DNA from: Eubacteriales bacterium | Lineage (GTDB): Bacteria; Bacillota; Clostridia; Lachnospirales; Vallitaleaceae | DNA: 33,263 bases | Assembly (NCBI GenBank): GCA_030535295.1 | Contig: JAUMXK010000021.1 | Span: 1 to 33,263, forward strand | Direction of reading: 5' to 3' | Part shown: positions 26,088-33,263 of the stretch, piece after piece | Position numbering within the stretch: the stretch's first letter is position 1 | How the letters are laid out: each line of letters opens with the position of its first letter | Made by a program: the position numbers and the translations under genes | Notes under the pieces: generated by a model | Database searches by the model: none | What the model saw: the letters and a program-made list of their open reading frames with translations, nothing else | What the model was told of the DNA's origin: nothing

Positions 26088-28403
26088 ATGAGCATTATGA
26101 TGATGACTTTACAGGCGAGTGTAATGATTGGAATTGTTTTAATCATTCGCAAGTTATTGTGGGAAAGACTGCCGAAACTGGTATTTCCTTTTCTTTGGGG
26201 AGTTGTTCTTTTACGCTTGTTGATTCCACTTGCTGTACCGTCGGCTTTTAGCATTTACAATCTGTGGAAAGCAGAAAATCAGGTAGGAATGCAAGAAAAT
26301 ATTCTTATATTAAATGGCGATAACTCGGAAAAGAATCAGGAGCAGGTTACCATATTCTTTCCGGATAACTCTCGGTGGACGAAATCGCAGAGTATTCCGG
26401 AAGACAAGGGGAAGGATGTTTGGCATTTTTTTGCAGATGCTTTCATTTGGAAGCCATTATGGCTTACCGGCAGCATAGTGATTTTTTGCTTTTTTCTATT
26501 TATCTACTATCGAAACCGCAAAGCGATTGAACCGCTAAAATCGCTGGAAAACGATGCTTTTATCATGGAATGGAAAAAACAACATCGCTTATTACGAAGT
26601 TTAAAAATATTGGAATCCTATCATCTTAGTACACCCATTTCGTATGGAGTTTTTCACCCGAAAATCATTTTACCGCAAGAGTTCTGCCAGCAAAATAAGG
26701 CAAAGCTACATTCTATTCTGATACATGAATTTTGTCATATCAAACGCTGGGATGCATTATGGAAATGGCTTATGGTATTGGCAGTTAGTCTGCACTGGAT
26801 GAATCCTTTGGTATGGCTAATGATGTATTATTTTAATCGTGATTTGGAAGTGAGTTGTGATGAAATGGTGCTCTCTCAAATGGGAGTGGATTATCGGACG
26901 GAATATGCTCATTCCTTATTGGAAATGGCACAAGAAAAAAATGGTTTTTCACCACTTTATAATCATTTCAGTAAGAATGTAGTCAAAGAAAGAATCGTGG
27001 CGATTATGAAGTATCAAAAGATTAGATTTTCTCTAATTGTCGCAGGACTTTTGATTACTTTGACAGTGGGGATTCTTTTTGCCACATCCTCCCAACCTCA
27101 AAAACAGCAAGGAGAAGAAACAAAAGAATCGACAAATCGGTCTTTGTTTGAAAAGAGAACAAATACAGTTACGAATGACTTGAGTGTAGAACAAATAAAA
27201 CAACTTACAAGCTATACCAAAGACGAGATGGCAAAACTGGAAGCCTTGCTGCTACCGGATGTGGAGAATATGACAGTGCTGGATTTCCGAAATCAAATTC
27301 ACGCAATGACAGATACACCGGAATATATGCAATTACTGGAAAAAGCAGCTGCGGATGAGAATCTGTATATCACTCTGGAAAATCAAGGTCTTGTAAAATA
27401 TTTGCAGTATGTCTTTTACCCTCTAACTTCTGAAAGATGGCAAAAACAATTCTTTAATCAGCAAATTGGAGTAGATTATGAAGAGGCAAAGGAATTTTCT
27501 TTGGAGTGGACAAGTGTCCTGTCTGTAACCGATGAAAAGATTCTGACAATAAGAGATTATTATATTGGAAGAGAAGAAGTTATCGGTGAGATACAAAAAT
27601 TTGTATCCACAAGAAAAAAAGAAGAATTATTGGATACCGACAATATAAAGATTGCTTTTGAAAAAGCGGTTTCAGAGATTGAGAAAAAATGGTCAAAAGA
27701 TGGATTGGCGGTGGAGATATTGTATCAAATATCGCCTGCAGTTTTATCTCAAAAAGGAAATAATACAGAAAAGCTAAGAGAAGAAAGACGGTTCGCCAAA
27801 GGAACAAAAGAGGATTATCAGTCGTTACTTCGCTTGAAGAATCGTTACAAAGAGAAATTCTTAGTGGATTTTAATCGGGAAATCAGCGAATGGAGCAATG
27901 AACATGAGGAAAGTAGTGAAAGAATCTATACCGACATCATTTGGAATGACATTCTGACAGGGCTTACAGCGGAAGAGCGTGATTTTGTCCAAAATACTTT
28001 TTATTATTCTGCTACTGAAATCGCAGCAATTAATCGAGCGAAATTTACAGGTACGGCTATGAAAGGTCCAATCTTTGATATTGAGTTACAGGCAAAGACT
28101 CAACCGGACAAAAGAACACAGGCATTGATTCGCTTTAGCTTTTCTTATCAAGTGTTTTATCACATGTCTTCCCATAGAATTTCAGTGGTAGAGAGAGATG
28201 AGGCAGTCAATGGTTTTATTCGTGAGGTTCAGGCATTTTGGGCAAATATGACCACAGAAGAAACAGTTCGTTTTTTAGAAAAACAGGAGGATGTGGATAA
28301 TTGGCTAAATGGACTATGCCAAAAGTATAGCAGCGAAAAAATAAAACTTGAAATAACGAATCAAATGATTCAACGGATGAATGAAGAACAATTTCAAAAA
28401 TAG
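26088..28403 (+). CDS. BlaR1/MecR1-like M56 membrane metallopeptidase with an unknown ectodomain
   Basis: About 771 residues. The first 340 are the M56 peptidase: four membrane segments (about 5-25, 32-52, 123-141 and 318-336), and the zinc site HEFCH (213-217) with the third ligand region LEVSCDE (254-257). In BlaR1, sensing outside activates this peptidase to remove BlaI. The last 430 residues lie outside the membrane. They are not the penicillin-binding domain of BlaR1: I find no ordered SxxK, SxN, KTG set. Nor do they match any domain I know. The ATG at 26088 follows AGGTGG; a GTG at 26079 is the alternative. It is co-transcribed with the BlaI-like gene. Confidence 0.85.
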   Translation: MSIMMMTLQASVMIGIVLIIRKLLWERLPKLVFPFLWGVVLLRLLIPLAVPSAFSIYNLWKAENQVGMQENILILNGDNSEKNQEQVTIFFPDNSRWTKSQSIPEDKGKDVWHFFADAFIWKPLWLTGSIVIFCFFLFIYYRNRKAIEPLKSLENDAFIMEWKKQHRLLRSLKILESYHLSTPISYGVFHPKIILPQEFCQQNKAKLHSILIHEFCHIKRWDALWKWLMVLAVSLHWMNPLVWLMMYYFNRDLEVSCDEMVLSQMGVDYRTEYAHSLLEMAQEKNGFSPLYNHFSKNVVKERIVAIMKYQKIRFSLIVAGLLITLTVGILFATSSQPQKQQGEETKESTNRSLFEKRTNTVTNDLSVEQIKQLTSYTKDEMAKLEALLLPDVENMTVLDFRNQIHAMTDTPEYMQLLEKAAADENLYITLENQGLVKYLQYVFYPLTSERWQKQFFNQQIGVDYEEAKEFSLEWTSVLSVTDEKILTIRDYYIGREEVIGEIQKFVSTRKKEELLDTDNIKIAFEKAVSEIEKKWSKDGLAVEILYQISPAVLSQKGNNTEKLREERRFAKGTKEDYQSLLRLKNRYKEKFLVDFNREISEWSNEHEESSERIYTDIIWNDILTGLTAEERDFVQNTFYYSATEIAAINRAKFTGTAMKGPIFDIELQAKTQPDKRTQALIRFSFSYQVFYHMSSHRISVVERDEAVNGFIREVQAFWANMTTEETVRFLEKQEDVDNWLNGLCQKYSSEKIKLEITNQMIQRMNEEQFQK

Positions 28404-28508
28404 TTTTGGCATATTGTAAAGAACTTCTCTTTCACAATCATTTTAAAATCATTTTTTGTATCAAAAAATACGGTCGAAAATACAGTGCAGAAATGATAGC
28501 GGTTTTCA

Positions 28509-28537
28509 TTGATTTTAATGCAAAGATTCGATATAAT
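28509..28537 (+). promoter_or_regulatory. sigma-A promoter of pepD
   Basis: TTGATT (28509-28514), a 17-base spacer, and a perfect TATAAT (28532-28537). The start would be near 28544, leaving a leader of about 150 bases that holds a small reading frame and an inverted repeat. In 28404-28508 I see nothing else clear. Confidence 0.75.
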
Positions 28538-28559
28538 AAAGGGAATGAAAAGGAATAAA

Positions 28560-28619
28560 ATGGTTAGCCGGTATTTGCCTATGCAAAAACTAAGCAAATC
28601 ATTAAAAGGTTTTGCATAG
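28560..28619 (+). CDS. possible 19-residue leader peptide upstream of pepD
   Basis: ATG 28560 has AAGGA six bases upstream and opens a 19-codon frame, MVSRYLPMQKLSKSLKGFA, ending at TAG 28617-28619. Its second half is an inverted repeat: CTATGCAAAAAC (28579-28590) against GGTTTTGCATAG (28608-28619), with one mismatch, so ribosomes on this frame would open that hairpin. A similar string (GCA-ATCATTAAA type) recurs at about 28644-28677. The frame is short and could be chance; nothing in the amino acids suggests a sensed amino acid. Confidence 0.35.
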   Translation: MVSRYLPMQKLSKSLKGFA

Positions 28620-28691
28620 TACAAAAACTTGTGTTTATATCAGGCATATCATTAAAGCGATTTTATACATACAAAAGAAAGAGAGGCAATT

Positions 28692-30140
28692 ATGTTGAAC
28701 TTAGAGCCAAAGAAAGTATTTGATTATTTTGAAGAAATTAGCCAAATTCCAAGAGGAAGCGGCAATGAAAAGGAAATATCCGATTATTTGGTGAAATTTG
28801 CAAAGGATAGAGGTCTAGAAGTGATTCAGGATAAGACAGATTCCGTCTTGATTCGTAAGCCTGCTACCAAGGGAATGGAGAATGCACAGGGAGTTATCTT
28901 GCAAGGTCACATGGATATGGTTTGTGTCAAGGAGCCGGACAGTAGCCATGACTTTTTGAAAGATCCGATTGAACTGGTGGTAGATGGCGATTTGTTAAAG
29001 GCCAATAAAACAACCTTAGGTGCAGACAATGGAATTGCGGTAGCAATGGGACTGGCAATTCTGGACTCCGATGATATTCCTCATCCGGCGTTGGAAGTAA
29101 TTATCACAACCAACGAAGAAGTCAATATGAATGGTGCTTTAAACTTTGATACCAATTTACTGCAAGGCAAATATTTTATCAATATTGATTCCGAAGAAGA
29201 GGGAGAAATTACCATTGGTTGTGCCGGTGGACTAAAAGCAGTTTTGGAAGTGCCTTATCATCTTGAAACTTTGGAAAGTGATAAACTGGTCAAAGAGCTT
29301 ATCGTAACAGGACTCAAGGGAGGGCACTCCGGAGCGGAAATCCATACCAATCGTGGAAACTCTCATAAATTAATGGGGAGACTCTTGTCCAATCTGAGAA
29401 AGCAAATCTCGCTGGATTTAATTGATATTTACGGCGGCACTAAGGATAATGTAATTCCAAGTCATACCGTAGCAAAAGTTGCTATTTTACCGGCGGAAGA
29501 GCCGGTCTTTGAAGAAGTGGTACAAAGAATGGAGAAAGAATGGAAAAATGAGCTTTCCGTTAGCGATAGTAATGTGCAGCTTATCGTAAATACATTGGAT
29601 AATAAAGATGTACAAAGATTGAACAAAGAAGCGACAAAAAAGATTGTGCTACTTATCAATACATTGCCTAACTCTGTTCAGACTATGAGCAGTAAGCTGG
29701 AAGGAATGGTGGAAAGCTCTTTAAACATGGGGGTCATTCAGAAAGATGAAAAAAATTATATGCTTTCGTTTGCAACACGCTCCAATGTCGGAAGTTTAAA
29801 ACAACAACTCAATTCTGTCTTGCAAGATTTTGCGGAAATGAATGATATCCACTTCTATAAAACGGCGGAATATCCGGAGTGGGAAATGAAACCGGAAAGT
29901 GAACTTTTAAAGACGGCGGTAGAAGTCTATAAAACACAAACCGGCAAGGAGCCGATTGTCAAAGCGATTCATGCGGGACTGGAATGTGGAGTATTCTTGT
30001 CAAACAAGCCGGAACTGGAAGCCATCAGTATCGGTCCGGATATGTGGGAAGTGCATTCGGTTAATGAAAGACTGAGCATTTCTTCGACACAAAGGACATG
30101 GGAATATGTAAAGGCGTTATTGTTAGGATTAGGGAAATAG
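28692..30140 (+). CDS. pepD: aminoacyl-histidine dipeptidase (PepD, M20 family)
   Basis: This cytoplasmic zinc peptidase splits dipeptides such as Xaa-His and carnosine-like substrates. The 482-residue product is full length. The M20 metal and catalytic sites are visible: GHMDMV (His73, Asp75), LGADNGIAVAMG (Asp112), TTNEEVNMNGA (Glu142-Glu143), NIDSEEEGE and the late HAGLECG. The lid/dimer domain sits between about 195 and 390, with KGGHSGAEIH near its start. The SD is GAGAGG. It has its own promoter and a long leader. Its context gives no closer clue to the substrate. Confidence 0.95.
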   Translation: MLNLEPKKVFDYFEEISQIPRGSGNEKEISDYLVKFAKDRGLEVIQDKTDSVLIRKPATKGMENAQGVILQGHMDMVCVKEPDSSHDFLKDPIELVVDGDLLKANKTTLGADNGIAVAMGLAILDSDDIPHPALEVIITTNEEVNMNGALNFDTNLLQGKYFINIDSEEEGEITIGCAGGLKAVLEVPYHLETLESDKLVKELIVTGLKGGHSGAEIHTNRGNSHKLMGRLLSNLRKQISLDLIDIYGGTKDNVIPSHTVAKVAILPAEEPVFEEVVQRMEKEWKNELSVSDSNVQLIVNTLDNKDVQRLNKEATKKIVLLINTLPNSVQTMSSKLEGMVESSLNMGVIQKDEKNYMLSFATRSNVGSLKQQLNSVLQDFAEMNDIHFYKTAEYPEWEMKPESELLKTAVEVYKTQTGKEPIVKAIHAGLECGVFLSNKPELEAISIGPDMWEVHSVNERLSISSTQRTWEYVKALLLGLGK

Positions 30141-30202
30141 GTTCGGATTATTTTGGGACTAAAATCGGTTAGGAGATAAATTGGCGAGAGAAAGGTCAGG
30201 TT

Positions 30203-33022
30203 ATGAATTCCATATTTGATTTTTTTGAAGAATTTTATTCCAAAGAACAAGCTGCTATTTTGATTCAAAACATTTTAGACTTTGACAGTTCAGATGTGGT
30301 TATCAAAGATTTACTTCAAATGTTGGGACAAAAAACGAAAAGCGAACGTTCCTATATTTTGGAATATGAGAAAGGTAAAATTTACAAAAACACCTATGAA
30401 TGGTGTGCAGAAGGAATTGAAAGCAGACAAGAGGCGGTCAATGCAGGTAAGATTCCGGTTATTCAATGGAGAACGGAGGCTTTCTACAACGGAAATTCAA
30501 TCATTGTAGAGGATTTTGAACAACTGAAATTTGACGAGCCCATGGCGTATGCCTTGATTAAACCTCGGGAGCTACGCTCAATTGTGATTATTCCTCTTTT
30601 TAAAAATGAATACCGAAAGCATATCATTGGCCTGATTGCCTTGGACAATCCGAATTGTAAGATTTTGAAGAACAAATTGGAGCTTTTGACACTGTTTTCC
30701 GATTTTGTGTCCAAAATCATAAAAAAACGAAACATTCATGAAAAAATAACCAATGCAGATAAACTTGATAAACTGACCGGCCTGAGAAATCGTTTTTCCT
30801 ACTATCAAATATTAAAAAAACCGATTGCTGCAAACAGTGTAGGCATTTTGTATTTGAATATCTGTGATTTGAAAAGAGTCAATGCTGATTTTGGTTATGA
30901 TGTAGCCGATGATTCGATAAAATACTGTGCTAAAATACTTTTGAATGTGTTTCACGAATATCGGATTTTCCGAATCGGCTCAGCGGAATTTGTCGTCTAT
31001 TGTGAAGAAATCAGTCAAGAGCAGTTCAGCCGTTTAATCAATCAAGCCAATAACTTTTTTCTCTACAGTGAGCTGGATGTGGCATTCGGAAATTACTGGA
31101 CGGACACCATTCATTTGCCTTTGCAAAGGCTGATTGATTTTGCTGAAAAAGATATGGAATTATGTAAGTCCCAATATTACAGTGGCACCAATCCGGCCAC
31201 GGGAGCAAGTCGAGACCGCAGAAAAAGTATTATCGATTCTTTATATTTAAGCTCCAATGTGAAAAGTAATGCGGAGTTGAGCTCTTTTTTAAAGGACAAT
31301 TTCTTCGACTTGGGAATGTTTCTAAAGGCACTTTCCATGACGGAGTACTATCCTTATTTCGGTGATATGAGGACAAATAATTTTTACATTACAGATAATA
31401 TGAAAAATACCTTCGGCTTTGAATCTAATGTAGTGGAGGATTTTATCAGCAAGTGGATGGAGCGTATTCCGCACAGAGAAGACAGCAATTTGTTTATACG
31501 TGATTTAGAACGCTTGAAAACCCAAAAAGAAGAAGTGCATGATATTCGCTATCGTGTCAAAGACAAAGAAGGAAAAGAATTTTGGATTCGCTGTTGTGGC
31601 AGTTATAAATGGGATGAAAAGAAAGAAAATCCATTGTTTTTTTCGGGAGCGATTTCCAAGTTGGAATATGAGTTTATTATTGATCCGATTACCAATTTCC
31701 CAAGAGAACAAGGTGCTATCTTAAAGATTTGTGAGATACAGCCAACAACGGATGAGCTTACTTTTATCGGTTTTCGCCTTAATAACTTTATGGAGATTAA
31801 CCAATTGAGAGGAAGGGATGTTTCCAATAAATTAATCAAGGATATTAGTTTGGCATTGTTTGCCTATTTTGAAGAAGATTTGCAGTTTTTCCGTTTGGAT
31901 GGTCTGAAATTTTTGACAGTGATTTCATCGCAAAGCTTGAAGAATATGAAGATGAAATATCCGGAAGAGAGTTGCCGAGATGGGGATGAGATTAAATGCA
32001 AAGAGAAAAAAACCGAAGACTTGATTTCTAAAATAAAGAAGGTAATTGAAGCCCAATATGACATTTACAGTATTTCGGTGCGTAAGCCGGTTTCTTTGGC
32101 AGTTATCCGAGAAAAGACGGATAATTTGCTGGTACATGAAACGATTGCTCACATGGTCAATTTGCTGGATGTGGCAAAGGCCAGTCCTGAAAAGGATTAT
32201 GTTGATGATTCTACCGAAGATGCCAACGAACATAAAGAAAGAAGCAAAATGGTGCTTACACTTAATCGGGATATTGCTTACGGATGCTTTAAGTTTTGGA
32301 CGGAAATTCAGCCTGTAGTCAACGCCAAAACCGGAAAAATTGAATCCGGGGAGCTTTTGGTTCGCTGGAAGTATAAAGATAAGGAAATTTCTCCATCTGT
32401 TTTCATTCCGATTTTGGAGGAAAACAAACAAATTATTCCGTTGGGGAAATGGATTTTTGAACACGCAGTCAGTCAGTGCAAATATATTTTAAATCTATCT
32501 CCGGATTTTCATTTGAATTTTAATGTCAGCTATCATCAGATTTTGGACAATGATTTTATTCCGTTTATGGAAAAGACTTTGGAAACTTATGGTTTAAAAG
32601 GAAATAATTTGGTAGTGGAAATTACCGAAACCAATTACAATGAAGACCCCAAAAAACTGAAAGAATTTATCAGGCGGTGCAATGAAATCGGAATGAAGGT
32701 GGCATTGGATGATTTTGGAACTGGTTATTCTTCTTTGGAAATGATGCTAAAAAATATGCTGAATATTGTCAAAATCGACCGTAGCCTAATGAAAGAAATG
32801 AATCATTCCAAAGAAAGCAATGATTTTATTACCAGTATCGTATATTCCTGCCATAAATTCGGCAAGCAGGTATGTGTTGAAGGCGTAGAAACCGAGGAAG
32901 AATATCGAATTGTCAGGGAAACGGGCTGTGACTCGATTCAAGGCTATTTTTTTCATAAACCGATGGATATGCAGGATTTATTGAAGTTATTGGTGAAAGG
33001 CAATGGCAGCAAGAAAAACTGA
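30203..33022 (+). CDS. GAF-GGDEF-PAS-GGDEF-EAL protein, probable c-di-GMP phosphodiesterase
   Basis: A 939-residue cytoplasmic protein; no membrane segment is seen. Order: GAF-like (about 10-175), first GGDEF domain (about 186-340) with GSAEF (259-263) in place of GGDEF, PAS-like (about 380-490), second GGDEF-like domain (about 494-665) with DGLKF (566-570), then EAL (about 685-930). Both GGDEF sites lack the catalytic residues. The EAL domain keeps the expected residues: GELLVRW (Glu717), the Asn in NFNVSYHQ, EITET, DDFGTGYSSLE (Asp836, Asp837), KIDRSLM, EGVET and QGYFF. I infer active c-di-GMP hydrolysis controlled by the sensor and degenerate GGDEF domains. The SD is AAAGG, somewhat distant. 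Confidence 0.88.
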   Translation: MNSIFDFFEEFYSKEQAAILIQNILDFDSSDVVIKDLLQMLGQKTKSERSYILEYEKGKIYKNTYEWCAEGIESRQEAVNAGKIPVIQWRTEAFYNGNSIIVEDFEQLKFDEPMAYALIKPRELRSIVIIPLFKNEYRKHIIGLIALDNPNCKILKNKLELLTLFSDFVSKIIKKRNIHEKITNADKLDKLTGLRNRFSYYQILKKPIAANSVGILYLNICDLKRVNADFGYDVADDSIKYCAKILLNVFHEYRIFRIGSAEFVVYCEEISQEQFSRLINQANNFFLYSELDVAFGNYWTDTIHLPLQRLIDFAEKDMELCKSQYYSGTNPATGASRDRRKSIIDSLYLSSNVKSNAELSSFLKDNFFDLGMFLKALSMTEYYPYFGDMRTNNFYITDNMKNTFGFESNVVEDFISKWMERIPHREDSNLFIRDLERLKTQKEEVHDIRYRVKDKEGKEFWIRCCGSYKWDEKKENPLFFSGAISKLEYEFIIDPITNFPREQGAILKICEIQPTTDELTFIGFRLNNFMEINQLRGRDVSNKLIKDISLALFAYFEEDLQFFRLDGLKFLTVISSQSLKNMKMKYPEESCRDGDEIKCKEKKTEDLISKIKKVIEAQYDIYSISVRKPVSLAVIREKTDNLLVHETIAHMVNLLDVAKASPEKDYVDDSTEDANEHKERSKMVLTLNRDIAYGCFKFWTEIQPVVNAKTGKIESGELLVRWKYKDKEISPSVFIPILEENKQIIPLGKWIFEHAVSQCKYILNLSPDFHLNFNVSYHQILDNDFIPFMEKTLETYGLKGNNLVVEITETNYNEDPKKLKEFIRRCNEIGMKVALDDFGTGYSSLEMMLKNMLNIVKIDRSLMKEMNHSKESNDFITSIVYSCHKFGKQVCVEGVETEEEYRIVRETGCDSIQGYFFHKPMDMQDLLKLLVKGNGSKKN

Positions 33023-33040
33023 TAATCGGATTATATGATT

Positions 33041-33075
33041 AAATGGAGCAGGATGTATAAATTCCTGCTCCATTT
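33041..33075 (+). terminator. intrinsic terminator after the EAL gene
   Basis: AAATGGAGCAGGA (33041-33053) pairs perfectly with TCCTGCTCCATTT (33063-33075), a 13-bp stem followed by a T run. The remaining 33076-33225 is AT-rich with no gene. Confidence 0.9.
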
Positions 33076-33225
33076 TTTGTAAATTATAAATTTTAAAATT
33101 ACAATTTTAAAAAGTTTAGAAAATGAAATAAATTTCAAAATAACATAGGGTGAAACGCATTAAATGAAAATATATTCATTTTATACGAAAAAAATCAAAC
33201 AACCAAAAATAAATAGGTAAATTTT

Positions 33226-33258
33226 CAAAGTAAGTTCTAGTAGGGCTAGAAGTTGCAC
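33226..33258. repeat. right-edge repeat: inverted match to the left edge
   Basis: CAAAGTAAGTTCTAG (33226-33240) is the exact reverse complement of 29-43. The copy contains its own dyad: AAGTTCTAG (33232-33240) against CTAGAAGTT (33246-33254), with one mismatch and the loop TAGGG. It lies after the last gene, with no coding sequence around it. Confidence 0.4.
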
Positions 33259-33263
33259 TAAGT

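Overview
The window looks like chromosomal DNA of a low-GC, Gram-positive anaerobe of the class Clostridia. The evidence is strong AGGAGG-type ribosome binding sites, near-consensus sigma-A promoters with 17-base spacers, a fused SecDF, a PyrK/PyrD (NAD-linked class 1B) dihydroorotate dehydrogenase, a BlaI/BlaR1-type pair and a holin-like type I toxin. I cannot name the genus. There are no rRNA or tRNA genes, no CRISPR array, no phage genes and no transposase.

Layout. 1-6187: housekeeping genes (yebC, a divergent NAD-dependent DNA ligase, a methyltransferase, metA, an lspA-like gene, tgt). 6188-11580: the usual tgt-yajC-secDF order, but with asd and a secreted glucosaminidase inserted between yajC and secDF, and with two copies of a ~65-bp inverted-repeat element, one after tgt and one after secDF. 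11618-14353: methionine ABC importer metN-metI-metQ, with metQ on its own promoter. 14438-15103 (minus): a YoaK/DUF1275 membrane protein. 15359-24110: de novo pyrimidine cluster pyrB-pyrC-carA-carB-pyrK-pyrD. 24189-25299 (minus): an anchored protein of unknown function and a TPR protein with a repeat-rich leader. 25649-28403: blaI and an M56 peptidase with two BlaI-type operators. 28509-30140: pepD. 30203-33022: a GAF-GGDEF-PAS-GGDEF-EAL protein. MetA, Asd and MetNIQ together serve aspartate-family amino acid and methionine supply.

Three things stand out. (1) A complete type I toxin-antitoxin locus sits inside the pyrimidine cluster, between carB and pyrK (22065-22406). It has a 32-residue holin-like toxin, an SD-sequestering hairpin, a convergent antisense RNA with its own promoter, a shared bidirectional terminator, repeats that let the antisense RNA reach the toxin SD, and a consensus-like Gram-positive LexA box touching the toxin promoter. 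This predicts a DNA-damage-inducible type I toxin. (2) CarA in the same cluster has lost its glutaminase residues (Cys to Ser, His to Gln), which predicts an ammonia-dependent carbamoyl phosphate synthetase, as in vertebrate CPS1. (3) The TPR gene has a leader with two direct copies and one split inverted copy of the same unit, able to form alternative structures next to the RBS.

All calls come from reading the sequence. No database search or folding program was run.
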